This document shows, in pieces, positions 18,317-25,639 of a stretch of DNA of 64,000 nt; position 1 is the first letter of the stretch, and each line of letters opens with the position of its first letter. The translations under genes were made by a program, and so were the position numbers. The notes beneath the pieces are model-generated. The model worked only from the letters and a program-made list of their open reading frames with translations, did not search any database and was not told the origin of the DNA. This DNA comes from UBA935 sp031555615 (GTDB taxonomy: Bacteria; Bacillota; Clostridia; Lachnospirales; Lachnospiraceae), in the NCBI GenBank assembly GCA_031555615.1, contig JAVBUF010000043.1:1-64000 (forward strand), given 5' to 3'.

Positions 18317-18793
18317 TCAAAAACAAGGGTGAAATTCTACCTGATGTTCTATCAGCTTATCACCCCGATAGACAAACTTCGCTGAAAAGAATCCCTTTTC
18401 ACTTTTGATCCATGGCCAAAAGAGCCGATCTCCCTCCCACAGCTCCAGTTCTTCAATTTTATCGGTATCTATCCATTGCAGTTCCCCTTCATCACAGCTT
18501 CCGATTGTCCCCTCATAGCTGTCGGCTGTATAGATAAATATATATATGGGTTCGCTTTCCTCATCCATCGTCACAAAGGTGATCATTCCCCGCAGCCGGT
18601 AACCGGTCAGTGTCACACCTGCTTCTTCTTTAATTTCCCGGACCAGACATTCTTCCGGGGATTCGCCGGGTTCAAATTTGCCCCCCAGGCCGATCCATTT
18701 ATTTTTATTAATATCCTTTTCCTTTTTGTTGCGATAAAGCATCAGGGTTTTGCTCTCTTTCTGGATATAACATTCGGTACATAAAAGCATCAT
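18317..18793 (-). CDS. NUDIX hydrolase (MutT-like)
   Basis: This 158-residue hydrolase contains a complete NUDIX box, starting at GGKFEPGES and ending REIKEEAGV (about residues 37-60), which binds Mg2+ and cleaves nucleoside diphosphate-X substrates. The N-terminal strand and overall length resemble MutT/8-oxo-dGTPase enzymes of Bacillota, but the substrate cannot be fixed from sequence. AAAGGAG precedes two adjacent ATG codons, either of which may be used. It heads a small unit with the C39-like gene. Confidence 0.9.
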   Translation of the reverse strand: MMLLCTECYIQKESKTLMLYRNKKEKDINKNKWIGLGGKFEPGESPEECLVREIKEEAGVTLTGYRLRGMITFVTMDEESEPIYIFIYTADSYEGTIGSCDEGELQWIDTDKIEELELWEGDRLFWPWIKSEKGFFSAKFVYRGDKLIEHQVEFHPCF

Positions 18794-18878
18794 TTGTCTC
18801 CTTTTATCCGTTTATTATGGGGTCATTTTGCTAAATCATAATTTAATGGCATTTTTTCATTTTAATAACTTGCGTTTT

Positions 18879-19412
18879 TTATTTTTGGATATTGTATTCC
18901 ATTCCTTCTTTTACTTCCGTGAATCCACATTTTTGATAGAGCCTTCTCCCTGCTTCGGTAGCATCCAGACTGATATGGGTAACCCCTTTGGCCTTCGCTT
19001 CTTCCAGCATGACGTTTACCAGTTTTAAGCCAATCCCACGCCTTCTGTAAGATTCCACCGTATATACATTCATAATATGTGCACGCAGTCCGATGGGGTG
19101 ACTGTAAGTCGGCAAGACCATAAAATAACAGATGGTTGCGCATCCAATGAGGGCTTCCCCCTCCCAGGCCAGGAAGGTGGACTGGTTTCCTGTCTCAAAA
19201 TAATCCCGCGTGTTATTTATTAAATCATGATTAAGTTGACCGCCATTTATCTCAGCCAACATCTCAAATCGGATGGCCAGCACCGCTTCAATATCTTCCG
19301 CCGCTGCTGGCCTGCATGTTATACTTTCAGAACGTGCAACAAGTGCATCCACTGCCGCTTCGGCTTGAACACACTTGTCTGTTTTATTTTTATTTAAGTA
19401 TTGCTGCCGCAT
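18879..19412 (-). CDS. GNAT family N-acetyltransferase
   Basis: A GNAT domain covers most of the 177 residues, with the acetyl-CoA pyrophosphate loop YRRRGIGLKLV and a C-terminal RRLYQKCGFTEVKEGMEY, the classic motif B end. The acceptor is unknown. The start at 19412 is chosen because AGAGGA lies 7 bases upstream and a TATAAT -10 box (19442-19447) puts the transcript start near 19435, which rules out the upstream Met at 19433. Confidence 0.85.
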   Translation of the reverse strand: MRQQYLNKNKTDKCVQAEAAVDALVARSESITCRPAAAEDIEAVLAIRFEMLAEINGGQLNHDLINNTRDYFETGNQSTFLAWEGEALIGCATICYFMVLPTYSHPIGLRAHIMNVYTVESYRRRGIGLKLVNVMLEEAKAKGVTHISLDATEAGRRLYQKCGFTEVKEGMEYNIQK

Positions 19413-19486
19413 CTGTGATTCCTCTTTTCCCATTTGGAATGATTATATCACATCACCTGCTTTTTGAGAATCATTTATCTGATCAC

Positions 19487-20068
19487 CTATTTTACCTGAC
19501 TCCTTTTTTCCACTCCCAGCTTATCAAAGATATTGGAAACATGCTTTTTAACAGTGGTTTCCGCAATAAAAAGTTCTTCGGCAATTTCCTTATTGGTTAA
19601 TCCGGCATTGATCAGCAACGCAATCTGGACTTCCCGGGATGTCAGTCCGGCACCCTTCAATCTATCCTTTAAAGTTTCCTGCATCTCCTCTTGTTCCGGT
19701 GGTTCGGCCGCTTTCTTTTTTCGCTTTCCGCACACCTCATAAATAATAAAACCATATAATACCGGGCGGCAGGCCAGGGCCGCCTCGGACAAAAGATTCT
19801 CTGTCCCTTTTATGCTTTGGAGACCAAAGAAAAGGATAATAAGGGTGCCTATGTAGCCCACTGTCCGGGCATTCATACCAATAAGTTCCGGTATTTCCTC
19901 CTTTTTTATTCCTTCCAGAAGATGGGGAATAAAAAGAATACCGATTCCGAAAGCCATCAGACCCATCAGCTTAATACTGATCAGAGCACCAATCTCAAAA
20001 TCCATGCTATAACAAAGCAACAGGATAAATATTGCTATAGCAAATACATTGCTGCTGATTTTTTTCAT
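19487..20068 (-). CDS. Membrane-anchored LuxR-type transcription regulator
   Basis: The 193-residue protein starts with about 110 residues holding three or four hydrophobic helices, then a charged linker (KRKKKAAEPPEQEE) and a C-terminal LuxR/GerE helix-turn-helix (about 138-193: LTSREVQIALLINAGLTNKEIA then TTVKKHVSNIFDKLGV). It lacks receiver or PAS domains, so the signal is probably sensed in the membrane. It follows the MotA-like gene by 12 bases and is expected to be in the same transcript. Targets unknown. Confidence 0.8.
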   Translation of the reverse strand: MKKISSNVFAIAIFILLLCYSMDFEIGALISIKLMGLMAFGIGILFIPHLLEGIKKEEIPELIGMNARTVGYIGTLIILFFGLQSIKGTENLLSEAALACRPVLYGFIIYEVCGKRKKKAAEPPEQEEMQETLKDRLKGAGLTSREVQIALLINAGLTNKEIAEELFIAETTVKKHVSNIFDKLGVEKRSQVK

Positions 20069-20080
20069 ATGGCTTCATCC

Positions 20081-20548
20081 TTATTCTTCAGAGTTTATAA
20101 AATCAATTAATTTAAATTCCAATCGTGTTTTCACCGGCAGCAATAAAATAATCATCCCCAGTCCATAAGCGAAACAAATAGCAGATACCCCGATGCTGGG
20201 CCAAATATATTCTCCATTGCCTTCATACAACACCAAAATGGCCGGCATCACAGAAAGAAAAAGGCTGCCAAACAACAGGGTTCTGATTGCCAGTTCAACT
20301 GCCTGAATGGCCCGCTTTATCTCGCCCAAACTCTGGGGCTGTTTTTTAGTAACCGCAAATCTAAATCCGTTGACAAAGTCTTTGAGAACACCTGCCGCCA
20401 TCAGTACCGGAATACAGAGTATCAGCAATAATATAAAGCTTGTCGGGTCGATCAATCCCATTATACCCATACCAAATCCGCCAAAGAACACTACACCCAG
20501 CAAAAATGAAACAATTACTCCTATAACCGCTATAAAATACATTTTCAC
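20081..20548 (-). CDS. MotA/TolQ-like small membrane protein
   Basis: The 155-residue protein has an N-terminal hairpin of two helices with a GLIDPTSFILL segment, a cytoplasmic KKQPQSLGEIKRAIQAVELAI amphipathic stretch and two further helices, an arrangement reminiscent of MotA/TolQ/ExbB proton-channel subunits but much shorter. No MotB/TolR partner is present, so I infer a different role, perhaps feeding a membrane state to the LuxR-type protein encoded 12 bases downstream. AAGGAGG precedes the ATG. Confidence 0.6.
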   Translation of the reverse strand: MKMYFIAVIGVIVSFLLGVVFFGGFGMGIMGLIDPTSFILLLILCIPVLMAAGVLKDFVNGFRFAVTKKQPQSLGEIKRAIQAVELAIRTLLFGSLFLSVMPAILVLYEGNGEYIWPSIGVSAICFAYGLGMIILLLPVKTRLEFKLIDFINSEE

Positions 20549-20617
20549 TACCTCCTTATGATTTTAATTGTACGCTCCTGTTACCTCTTCAGTTTACAAA
20601 GCAACCCTGTTTTTCAC

Positions 20618-20663
20618 AATACTACTTTGGATGTATTGTAGTATTAGTATCTATAATACTAAT
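20618..20663. repeat. Nested inverted repeats upstream of the MotA-like/LuxR operon
   Basis: Two 8-bp inverted repeats overlap: AATACTAC (20618-20625) with GTAGTATT (20638-20645), and ATTAGTAT (20643-20650) with ATACTAAT (20656-20663). They lie 70-115 bases upstream of the MotA-like start codon and touch the stop codon of the EamA gene. They could be regulator sites or a weak terminator without a U tract. Confidence 0.5.
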
Positions 20664-21064
20664 ATGCAAGTTCCAACTGTAATCAGTACCCCTCCCATTA
20701 TAGTCTTGGTATTAACAGCTTCACCCAAAATCACAAAAGCCATAATCATACTGATTACTACGCTGAATTTATCAATCGGTATCACCTTGGAGGCTTCTCC
20801 GATTTGCAAGGCTTTAAAATAGAATAGCCAGGAAAGCCCGGTGGCTAATCCCGACAGCCCTAAAAAAATCCAGCTTTTACGGCTGATATCGGCTATCCCA
20901 GCTTGCTTTCCGGTTAAAATCACAATCCCCCAGGCCATTACCATTACTACAACTGTCCGAATCGCCGTTGCCAGATTCGAATTAACATTTTCAATTCCGA
21001 TCTTGGCCAGGATCGAGGTCATTGCTGCAAAAAAAGCTGAAAGTAATGCATATATAATCCACAT
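20651..21064 (-). CDS. EamA/DMT family transporter, half-size
   Basis: The 137-residue protein is a single EamA repeat with about five membrane helices (WIIYALLSAFFAAMTSILAKIG at the N-terminus, FVILGEAVNTKTIMGGVLITVG at the end). Full DMT exporters have two such repeats; half-size members act as dimers. Substrate unknown. The start at 21064 is preferred to an upstream Met because GGAGG lies 7 bases before it. Confidence 0.8.
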   Translation of the reverse strand: MWIIYALLSAFFAAMTSILAKIGIENVNSNLATAIRTVVVMVMAWGIVILTGKQAGIADISRKSWIFLGLSGLATGLSWLFYFKALQIGEASKVIPIDKFSVVISMIMAFVILGEAVNTKTIMGGVLITVGTCILVL

Positions 21065-21213
21065 ATTGTTTCCTCCACGGTTTATCATCTTACTTCTTAT
21101 TATAATGCATATTAAAGTGAAATGTAACCGGTAAGCTTCGGTTTGATACAGCGTACTTTTGTAGTACAGGGTGTGTTAGAATGAATTTCAAAAAAGAAAA
21201 GGAGTGTTTTGCA

Positions 21214-22044
21214 ATGAAAAAAAATATTTTAAGAAGAACCGCATCCATTATCTTAACTACAATGTTATGCTTTATTACATTTGCTGGAAATGGAATAACA
21301 GCAAAAGCTGTCACCTATGAACATGAAGATATCCTGGAAGGTAACTTTTATGAAGCTAGTGATAGTTTCTTACTAGGACAGTATACCTTGCAGGAGTATG
21401 ATGAAGTATGCTTTGTTTACTATGGCAGCTATGATACTTCAACAAAGACTGGTACAGATCTAATTTCCAAATCAAATATTCCGTCAGGGTCCAGCATAAC
21501 CGAAGATAATACTGTACCTCTTGACAATACGCTCCCCCGGTGGAAACTTGCTACAATAGACTTTGTTTATGGTGAATATCTTCATTTTATTTTCGTAGCT
21601 GAAAAATGGCCACTCACAGCAACAACCCTATCAGCAGGATGTGCACATACCTGTGAGTGGATCACGGAAAGCGAAGCATCCGAAACTGCTGATGGCATGA
21701 TGGCATATCAATGTACAAAGTGTGGAGCAATTACCGACTATATGGCTGGCGGAACCGGTTCGACATCAGCATATGCGGTATTCAATAAAAACGTTGCACT
21801 TAAAGTGAATCAGGCTGAAAGCGGAGCCACCTTACATATTGATACTCAGCTTTGGACAAGCTTCTCGAAGAACGTGATGGCGGCGATTGCTGCACGGAGA
21901 GATATTACCGTAGAGCTTAACTATCGTCTGGAAGGCAAGAATTATCAAATCGTCATACCGGCAGGAGCATCGGTTCCGAACGATGTTGATTTTGCAGGAT
22001 TTAACGGTTACCTGGCTGGTTTGTATGGTCATGTAGCGAAATAG
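21214..22044 (+). CDS. Secreted protein with zinc-ribbon-like Cys motif, function unknown
   Basis: The 276-residue product has a Sec signal peptide (basic start, hydrophobic core, cleavage likely after AKA near residue 31). The centre holds a C-x3-H-x-C-x2-W ... Y-x-C-x2-C-G pattern (about residues 138-175), a small zinc-ribbon-like module seen in many Lachnospiraceae surface proteins. The last 90 residues are beta-rich without recognised family. There is no cell-wall anchor. The start at 21214 is preferred to 21181 because AAAGGAG lies 9 bases upstream of it. It is isolated, flanked by minus-strand genes on both sides. Confidence 0.75.
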   Translation: MKKNILRRTASIILTTMLCFITFAGNGITAKAVTYEHEDILEGNFYEASDSFLLGQYTLQEYDEVCFVYYGSYDTSTKTGTDLISKSNIPSGSSITEDNTVPLDNTLPRWKLATIDFVYGEYLHFIFVAEKWPLTATTLSAGCAHTCEWITESEASETADGMMAYQCTKCGAITDYMAGGTGSTSAYAVFNKNVALKVNQAESGATLHIDTQLWTSFSKNVMAAIAARRDITVELNYRLEGKNYQIVIPAGASVPNDVDFAGFNGYLAGLYGHVAK

Positions 22045-22083
22045 GTTTTCAGATTTATCACCTTGGACAGTATAAATGTAACG

Positions 22084-22127
22084 GTCACCGGCATCTTTAC
22101 CTCTTTTGGTAAAGCTCTGCCGGTGAC
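22084..22127 (+). terminator. Long two-part hairpin after the secreted protein gene
   Basis: An outer 10-bp stem GTCACCGGCA/TGCCGGTGAC encloses an inner 7-bp stem CTTTACC/GGTAAAG. It lies 40 bases after the stop codon. The run after it (ATTTCGTCC) is poor in T, so it may act as a 3' stabiliser as much as a terminator. Confidence 0.65.
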
Positions 22128-22179
22128 ATTTCGTCCGCCAGAATATTTTTGATAAACGTATCAATTACCGGAATCACCG

Positions 22180-22701
22180 TCATCCTTTCATACAGGCAAG
22201 TAATTCCTTCAAATTTTTCTTGTCAGAATGATCACTGGACTTTTCGAATACCTGCATCATACCGTTTTCCTCCTCCGTACGGTCTTTTTTCTTCTGCAAA
22301 ACATTGTACATCATCTTTAACATACTTTTTGAAAAGAAGCCCATTTTTTCATAACAGAGGCCGCTCACCAGATAGAAGAACGGAATTTTTCTTTGTTCTT
22401 CTGTCGATAAATTGCTGTTTTTTACCCTGGTGATCGCTTCCGTTGCTTCCATAGGTGTCGCACCAGTGGCAAACACCACCAGCTTTTTGCCCTCTGCCAG
22501 ACTGCTTTTTTTGAACTTATCTAACCCTGATACTTTACCTGCCATGAGGCCGCCGCCATAAATAATGGTATCATACTCTGATAAGCCATTTCTGTCCGCT
22601 TCCTTAAGCGAAAATACCGGACAGTTCAATTCCTCACCAATCCACTTGGCATATTTAGCCGTAAAGCCTGTTTTACTTTGATAAATCACTACTGTGTTCA
22701 T
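22180..22701 (-). CDS. Flavodoxin-domain protein
   Basis: This 173-residue protein begins with the FMN phosphate-binding loop YQSKTGFTAKYAKWI, typical of flavodoxins and protoporphyrinogen oxidase-like (HemG-type) proteins, followed by YDTIIYGGGL and VFATGATP. It likely binds FMN and transfers electrons in the cytoplasm. Its ATG overlaps the TGA of the marR gene (ATGA), so it is expressed with, and probably controlled by, that repressor. Confidence 0.85.
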   Translation of the reverse strand: MNTVVIYQSKTGFTAKYAKWIGEELNCPVFSLKEADRNGLSEYDTIIYGGGLMAGKVSGLDKFKKSSLAEGKKLVVFATGATPMEATEAITRVKNSNLSTEEQRKIPFFYLVSGLCYEKMGFFSKSMLKMMYNVLQKKKDRTEEENGMMQVFEKSSDHSDKKNLKELLACMKG

Positions 22702-23165
22702 TCCAATTCCTCCCTGATTTGTTTTAAGTTTTCTTCCATTTTCAGTAAAATCTTTATAGTAAGTGCTATTTCCTCCTGGGACACTCCCGCAAAAAGTTTT
22801 CCCATAAATTCCATTTCCCGATTATAATACTTCTCTTGAAAAGCATTAAGCTCTTCCGTTGGCAGCACTCTTGTCTTTCGCCGGTCCTGTTCATCTGTGC
22901 AAAGGGTAATCAAACCGTTCTTTTCCAGTTTTAAGGCCAGTTGCTTCACATTCTGATGAGAACTACCCATTACCTCCGATAGTTCATTCAGGGTAGGCGG
23001 CTGCTCACCAAACAGAGACAAACAGACCAGCATAAAAAACTGTTTGGCAGTAATCTCACTGTAAAAAGCATCTCCTGCTGCTTGTAACCGGTTATGAAAA
23101 GCAAAGAAAAGTCCAAACAAAATATGCTGATTATCATAACCGTCTAACATCTCATCTCTAATCAA
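22698..23165 (-). CDS. MarR family transcription regulator
   Basis: The 155-residue protein has a winged helix at about residues 40-105 with PTLNELSEVMGSSHQNVKQLALKLEKNGLI as recognition region and a DEQDRRKTRVLPT wing, as in MarR repressors. The gene precedes a flavodoxin gene with a 4-base overlap. Two palindromes, one of them in the -10 region, lie upstream of it, which suggests autoregulation. The start is uncertain: a TTG at 23165 follows AAAGGAG with a 12-base gap, while an ATG at 23150 is an alternative. Confidence 0.85.
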   Translation of the reverse strand: MIRDEMLDGYDNQHILFGLFFAFHNRLQAAGDAFYSEITAKQFFMLVCLSLFGEQPPTLNELSEVMGSSHQNVKQLALKLEKNGLITLCTDEQDRRKTRVLPTEELNAFQEKYYNREMEFMGKLFAGVSQEEIALTIKILLKMEENLKQIREELE

Positions 23166-23208
23166 ATTTATAATCTTGCTCCTTTCAAATTTTCTCCAAC
23201 TAAATAAA

Positions 23209-23263
23209 GTAACATATTACACATCTTATAATGTAATATATTACTTATTTGTTTTTTTGTCAA
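23209..23263 (-). promoter_or_regulatory. marR promoter with two palindromic operators
   Basis: On the minus strand TTGACA (23258-23263), a 17-base spacer and TATATT (23235-23240). The -10 box is inside the perfect palindrome GTAATATATTAC (23233-23244). A second, nearly identical 12-mer, GTAACATATTAC, lies at 23209-23220, its centre 24 bp away. This fits two MarR dimers blocking RNA polymerase. Confidence 0.7.
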
Positions 23264-23320
23264 TTAAATTAATAAGCTATTCCCGAAAAAGTTACCACGT
23301 TAACAGTACACCATATCATT

Positions 23321-23455
23321 TTACACATTTCCTTTGCAATTTCCGCAATCACAGCTGCACCCGCTGCAACTTCCACGTTTTTTATTCTTTATCATACTTT
23401 TGATGATTATAGTCACGATACCAACCAATATGGCTCCAACAATATAAGTTCCCAT
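23321..23455 (-). CDS. FeoB-associated Cys-rich membrane protein
   Basis: The 44-residue peptide has one membrane helix (GTYIVGAILVGIVTIII) followed by a basic stretch and a Cys-rich tail (CSGCSCDCGNC), the signature of FeoB-associated small proteins, which usually accompany ferrous-iron transporters. No feoA/feoB is in the window. GGAG five bases before the ATG fixes the start; the longer frame has no site. A Fur-like sequence lies about 30-50 bases upstream, which supports control by iron. Confidence 0.8.
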   Translation of the reverse strand: MGTYIVGAILVGIVTIIIKSMIKNKKRGSCSGCSCDCGNCKGNV

Positions 23456-23485
23456 ATACTCTCCTTTTTTATTGTTTAATTTGTT

Positions 23486-23504
23486 AATGATAATCATTCT
23501 CATT
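23486..23504 (-). promoter_or_regulatory. Candidate Fur box
   Basis: AATGATAATCATTCTCATT resembles the 19-bp Fur consensus; the core TGATAAT-C-ATTCTCA departs from a perfect 7-1-7 inverted repeat at one position. It sits upstream of the FeoB-associated peptide gene. Confidence 0.6.
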
Positions 23505-23530
23505 TATAATATTATTCTATTGTTAGTCAT

Positions 23531-23596
23531 TTGTCAATGCTATTGACAATATTTTTTTCTCATGCTAATATTTAGTAAATTAGTAATTTACTAAAT
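23531..23596 (+). promoter_or_regulatory. Promoter of the DUF6530 gene with two stacked inverted repeats
   Basis: TTGACA (23543-23548), 17-base spacer and TAATAT (23566-23571). An 8-bp perfect inverted repeat TTGTCAAT/ATTGACAA (23531-23549) covers the -35, and an 11-bp perfect one ATTTAGTAAAT/ATTTACTAAAT (23570-23596) runs from the -10 into the transcribed region. Both look like operators; the regulator is unknown. Confidence 0.65.
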
Positions 23597-23619
23597 AACT
23601 GTTATGAAAGGAAATACTT

Positions 23620-24099
23620 ATGAATATACCCACTACTCTGAAACATAAACCGGTAATCGTCTCTGAAAATTATGAAAATATCGATGGGCGAACTGCCTAC
23701 CAAACCGATGCCAAAGGGTTATCCTTAGGGCTGGCCCAGTGGAATGACCGGGGGAAAGTAGATATTTCCGCTAAAGTATGGCGTTATACCGGTGAAAAAT
23801 GGTCGCGCCAGTCAGAGGAGCTACCTCTTCACCGGGTCTTGGATCTGGCTATTCTGGCTTGCCGGGGATATCAGTATTTTCAGGAAGCTTACCGCTATCC
23901 CAAGTTATATGATCCTAATGATACCTGTATCGACCGGCTCGGCTTGCAGGGGGATGCCATGACTGTTGAAATATGCACAGACAATCCCATGATCGATGAG
24001 GATATCCGCTTATTTCAGCAGGCCTTGAGCAATGATGGTGAAATGTTGGGTGAACGGTTTCGGCTCCTTTCTGCCTTACTGGCAGATATGGGATATTAA
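23620..24099 (+). CDS. DUF6530 family protein
   Basis: This 159-residue cytoplasmic protein resembles the DUF6530 family of Clostridia, which has no known function. It has an N-terminal KPVIVSENYENIDGRTAYQTDAKGLSLG-like segment, a charged middle and a C-terminal helical part (LLSALLADMGY); no catalytic motif stands out. AAAGGA lies 7-8 bases before the ATG. It is followed after 15 bases by a GIY-YIG-like gene and is expected to share its transcript. Confidence 0.75.
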   Translation: MNIPTTLKHKPVIVSENYENIDGRTAYQTDAKGLSLGLAQWNDRGKVDISAKVWRYTGEKWSRQSEELPLHRVLDLAILACRGYQYFQEAYRYPKLYDPNDTCIDRLGLQGDAMTVEICTDNPMIDEDIRLFQQALSNDGEMLGERFRLLSALLADMGY

Positions 24100-24114
24100 G
24101 AAAGGATTATTATT

Positions 24115-24477
24115 ATGGATAGAGAAAGACGTAAAGAACTGACCGAACAGTTTAAACAAATTAAAACTTACCTGGGGATTTACCAGCTGCGGAATACCGT
24201 TAACGGCAAAATTTATCTGGCCTCCTACCCCAACCTGAAAAACCGTGAAGTGAACCTGCGGAATGAATTGGATATGGGACGTCATTATAATAAGGCTTTG
24301 CAGAAGGATTGGACCGAAATGGGCGGAGATGCCTTTGTTTATGAGGTTCTGGAGCAGAAGGAATCTAACGATATTACGGATAAGCGTTGGGTTTTAAAGC
24401 AGATGGAAGAAGAATGGATGGAAAAAGTACAGCCATACGGCGATAAAGGCTATCATAAACCCAAAGGAAATGCCTGA
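24115..24477 (+). CDS. GIY-YIG nuclease-like protein
   Basis: The 120-residue protein starts its core with LGIYQLRNTVNGKIYLASYPN, a GIY-YIG-like beginning in which the second triplet is Tyr-Leu-Ala, followed by RNELDMGRHYNKALQKDW (the helix with the usual Arg and His) and a C-terminal Glu-rich helix. Family members are single-domain endonucleases of unclear target. The altered second motif leaves activity uncertain. It is downstream of the DUF6530 gene with its own AAAGGA site and convergent, 4 bases away, with the serine hydrolase gene. Confidence 0.75.
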   Translation: MDRERRKELTEQFKQIKTYLGIYQLRNTVNGKIYLASYPNLKNREVNLRNELDMGRHYNKALQKDWTEMGGDAFVYEVLEQKESNDITDKRWVLKQMEEEWMEKVQPYGDKGYHKPKGNA

Positions 24478-24481
24478 CAGC

Positions 24482-25639
24482 TTATTCCAGTTCGTCTAAA
24501 AGTTCCTTAAATGCTGTAATTATCGAAAAATCTTCCACGCCCCTGCTCATTACCACTGTTACGATTTGAAGTTCGGGAACAACAAAAATATATTGTCCGC
24601 CATATCCTTCTGCATAATACATGCTGTATTTTTGCTGTTCCTTAGGAGTATCGATCCACCAGTTGTAACCATAAGCCTTATTGGGTCCATGGCTGGAAGT
24701 GGAAATCCGTACCCACTGGGCCGGAACAATCTGCCGTTCTCCCCATTTGCCTTCCTTGAGATACAATTGTCCGAATCGGGCGGCATCTCTTGCCGTCATC
24801 CAGATACCGAATCCGCCGATGGTAATCCCCTGTGTATCTGACCACCAGGCAAAATCTTGTATTCCTATTGGTTCAAACAGATTTTTACGGACATATTCTG
24901 CTTCCGGCATGCCTGTAACCTGGGTTAAGATTGCCGAAATCAAATGAGAATTTCCCGAACTGTAATTAAACACCTCACCGGGTGCACTTTTCATATTCTT
25001 TTGCAGTATAAAATCCACCTGGTTTTCCGCCATCAGCCAATCCAGGAAAACCTCACCACTGGTGTTTTCTGTCCAATCAATCCCCGAAGATAAATTTAAT
25101 AATTGTTCTACGGTAACTTCTTTCATTTGATCATCCGTAACCGCGGGAAAAAAATCTCCTATCTGACTGTCCACTCCGGGCAGATAACCCTGTTCTATTG
25201 CAATACCTACCGCCGCCGAAGTGATACTTTTGGTGCAGGAATATAAATCAAACCTGCTGTCTTTGTTATACCCCTCACTGTAATACTCATAGACAATTGT
25301 GCCATCCCTAACCAGCAGGGCAGCATGAATTTGTTTATCCTGAAGTTTCTTGTTAAATTCCTCCAGCCATTTTGATTCAATACCATGGTTTTCCGGTAAA
25401 TCCTGTTTCCATTCATTGCTGGTGCCGCCTGCTTCTCTGATTGCCGGAGAAGGAGCACCTGTCACAATATCTTTATCCTCATTACTACCTACATTATCTG
25501 CAACATCTGAAACGTCTCTTATTTCTTCAACTTCTAACTCCGATAACGGTTCTGTCTCTTCCCGCTCCGGCGTTCCGCATCCTGCTGTCAGCAGTAAAGA
25601 GGCAATCAGCCAAAAATTTTTTAATATAAATTTGTTCAT
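24482..25639 (-). CDS. Class C beta-lactamase-fold serine hydrolase, lipoprotein
   Basis: The 385-residue product has a lipoprotein signal (lipobox TAGC, Cys21), an acidic linker (30-80) and a beta-lactamase/transpeptidase-like domain with the catalytic SxxK as SCTK (Ser134, Lys137), an FNYSSGNSH motif in the YxN position and YGYNWWID before the C-terminal strand. It probably hydrolyses an ester or amide at the cell surface (esterase or penicillin-binding-like); true resistance activity cannot be claimed. The ATG at 25639 overlaps the TGA of the MATE gene (ATGA), so translation is coupled. Confidence 0.85.
   Translation of the reverse strand: MNKFILKNFWLIASLLLTAGCGTPEREETEPLSELEVEEIRDVSDVADNVGSNEDKDIVTGAPSPAIREAGGTSNEWKQDLPENHGIESKWLEEFNKKLQDKQIHAALLVRDGTIVYEYYSEGYNKDSRFDLYSCTKSITSAAVGIAIEQGYLPGVDSQIGDFFPAVTDDQMKEVTVEQLLNLSSGIDWTENTSGEVFLDWLMAENQVDFILQKNMKSAPGEVFNYSSGNSHLISAILTQVTGMPEAEYVRKNLFEPIGIQDFAWWSDTQGITIGGFGIWMTARDAARFGQLYLKEGKWGERQIVPAQWVRISTSSHGPNKAYGYNWWIDTPKEQQKYSMYYAEGYGGQYIFVVPELQIVTVVMSRGVEDFSIITAFKELLDELE

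Noticed and set aside
24482..25639. Antibiotic resistance beta-lactamase
   Set aside because: The SxxK fold is shared with esterases and peptidases; the lipoprotein lacks a clear KTG and cannot be called a resistance gene.
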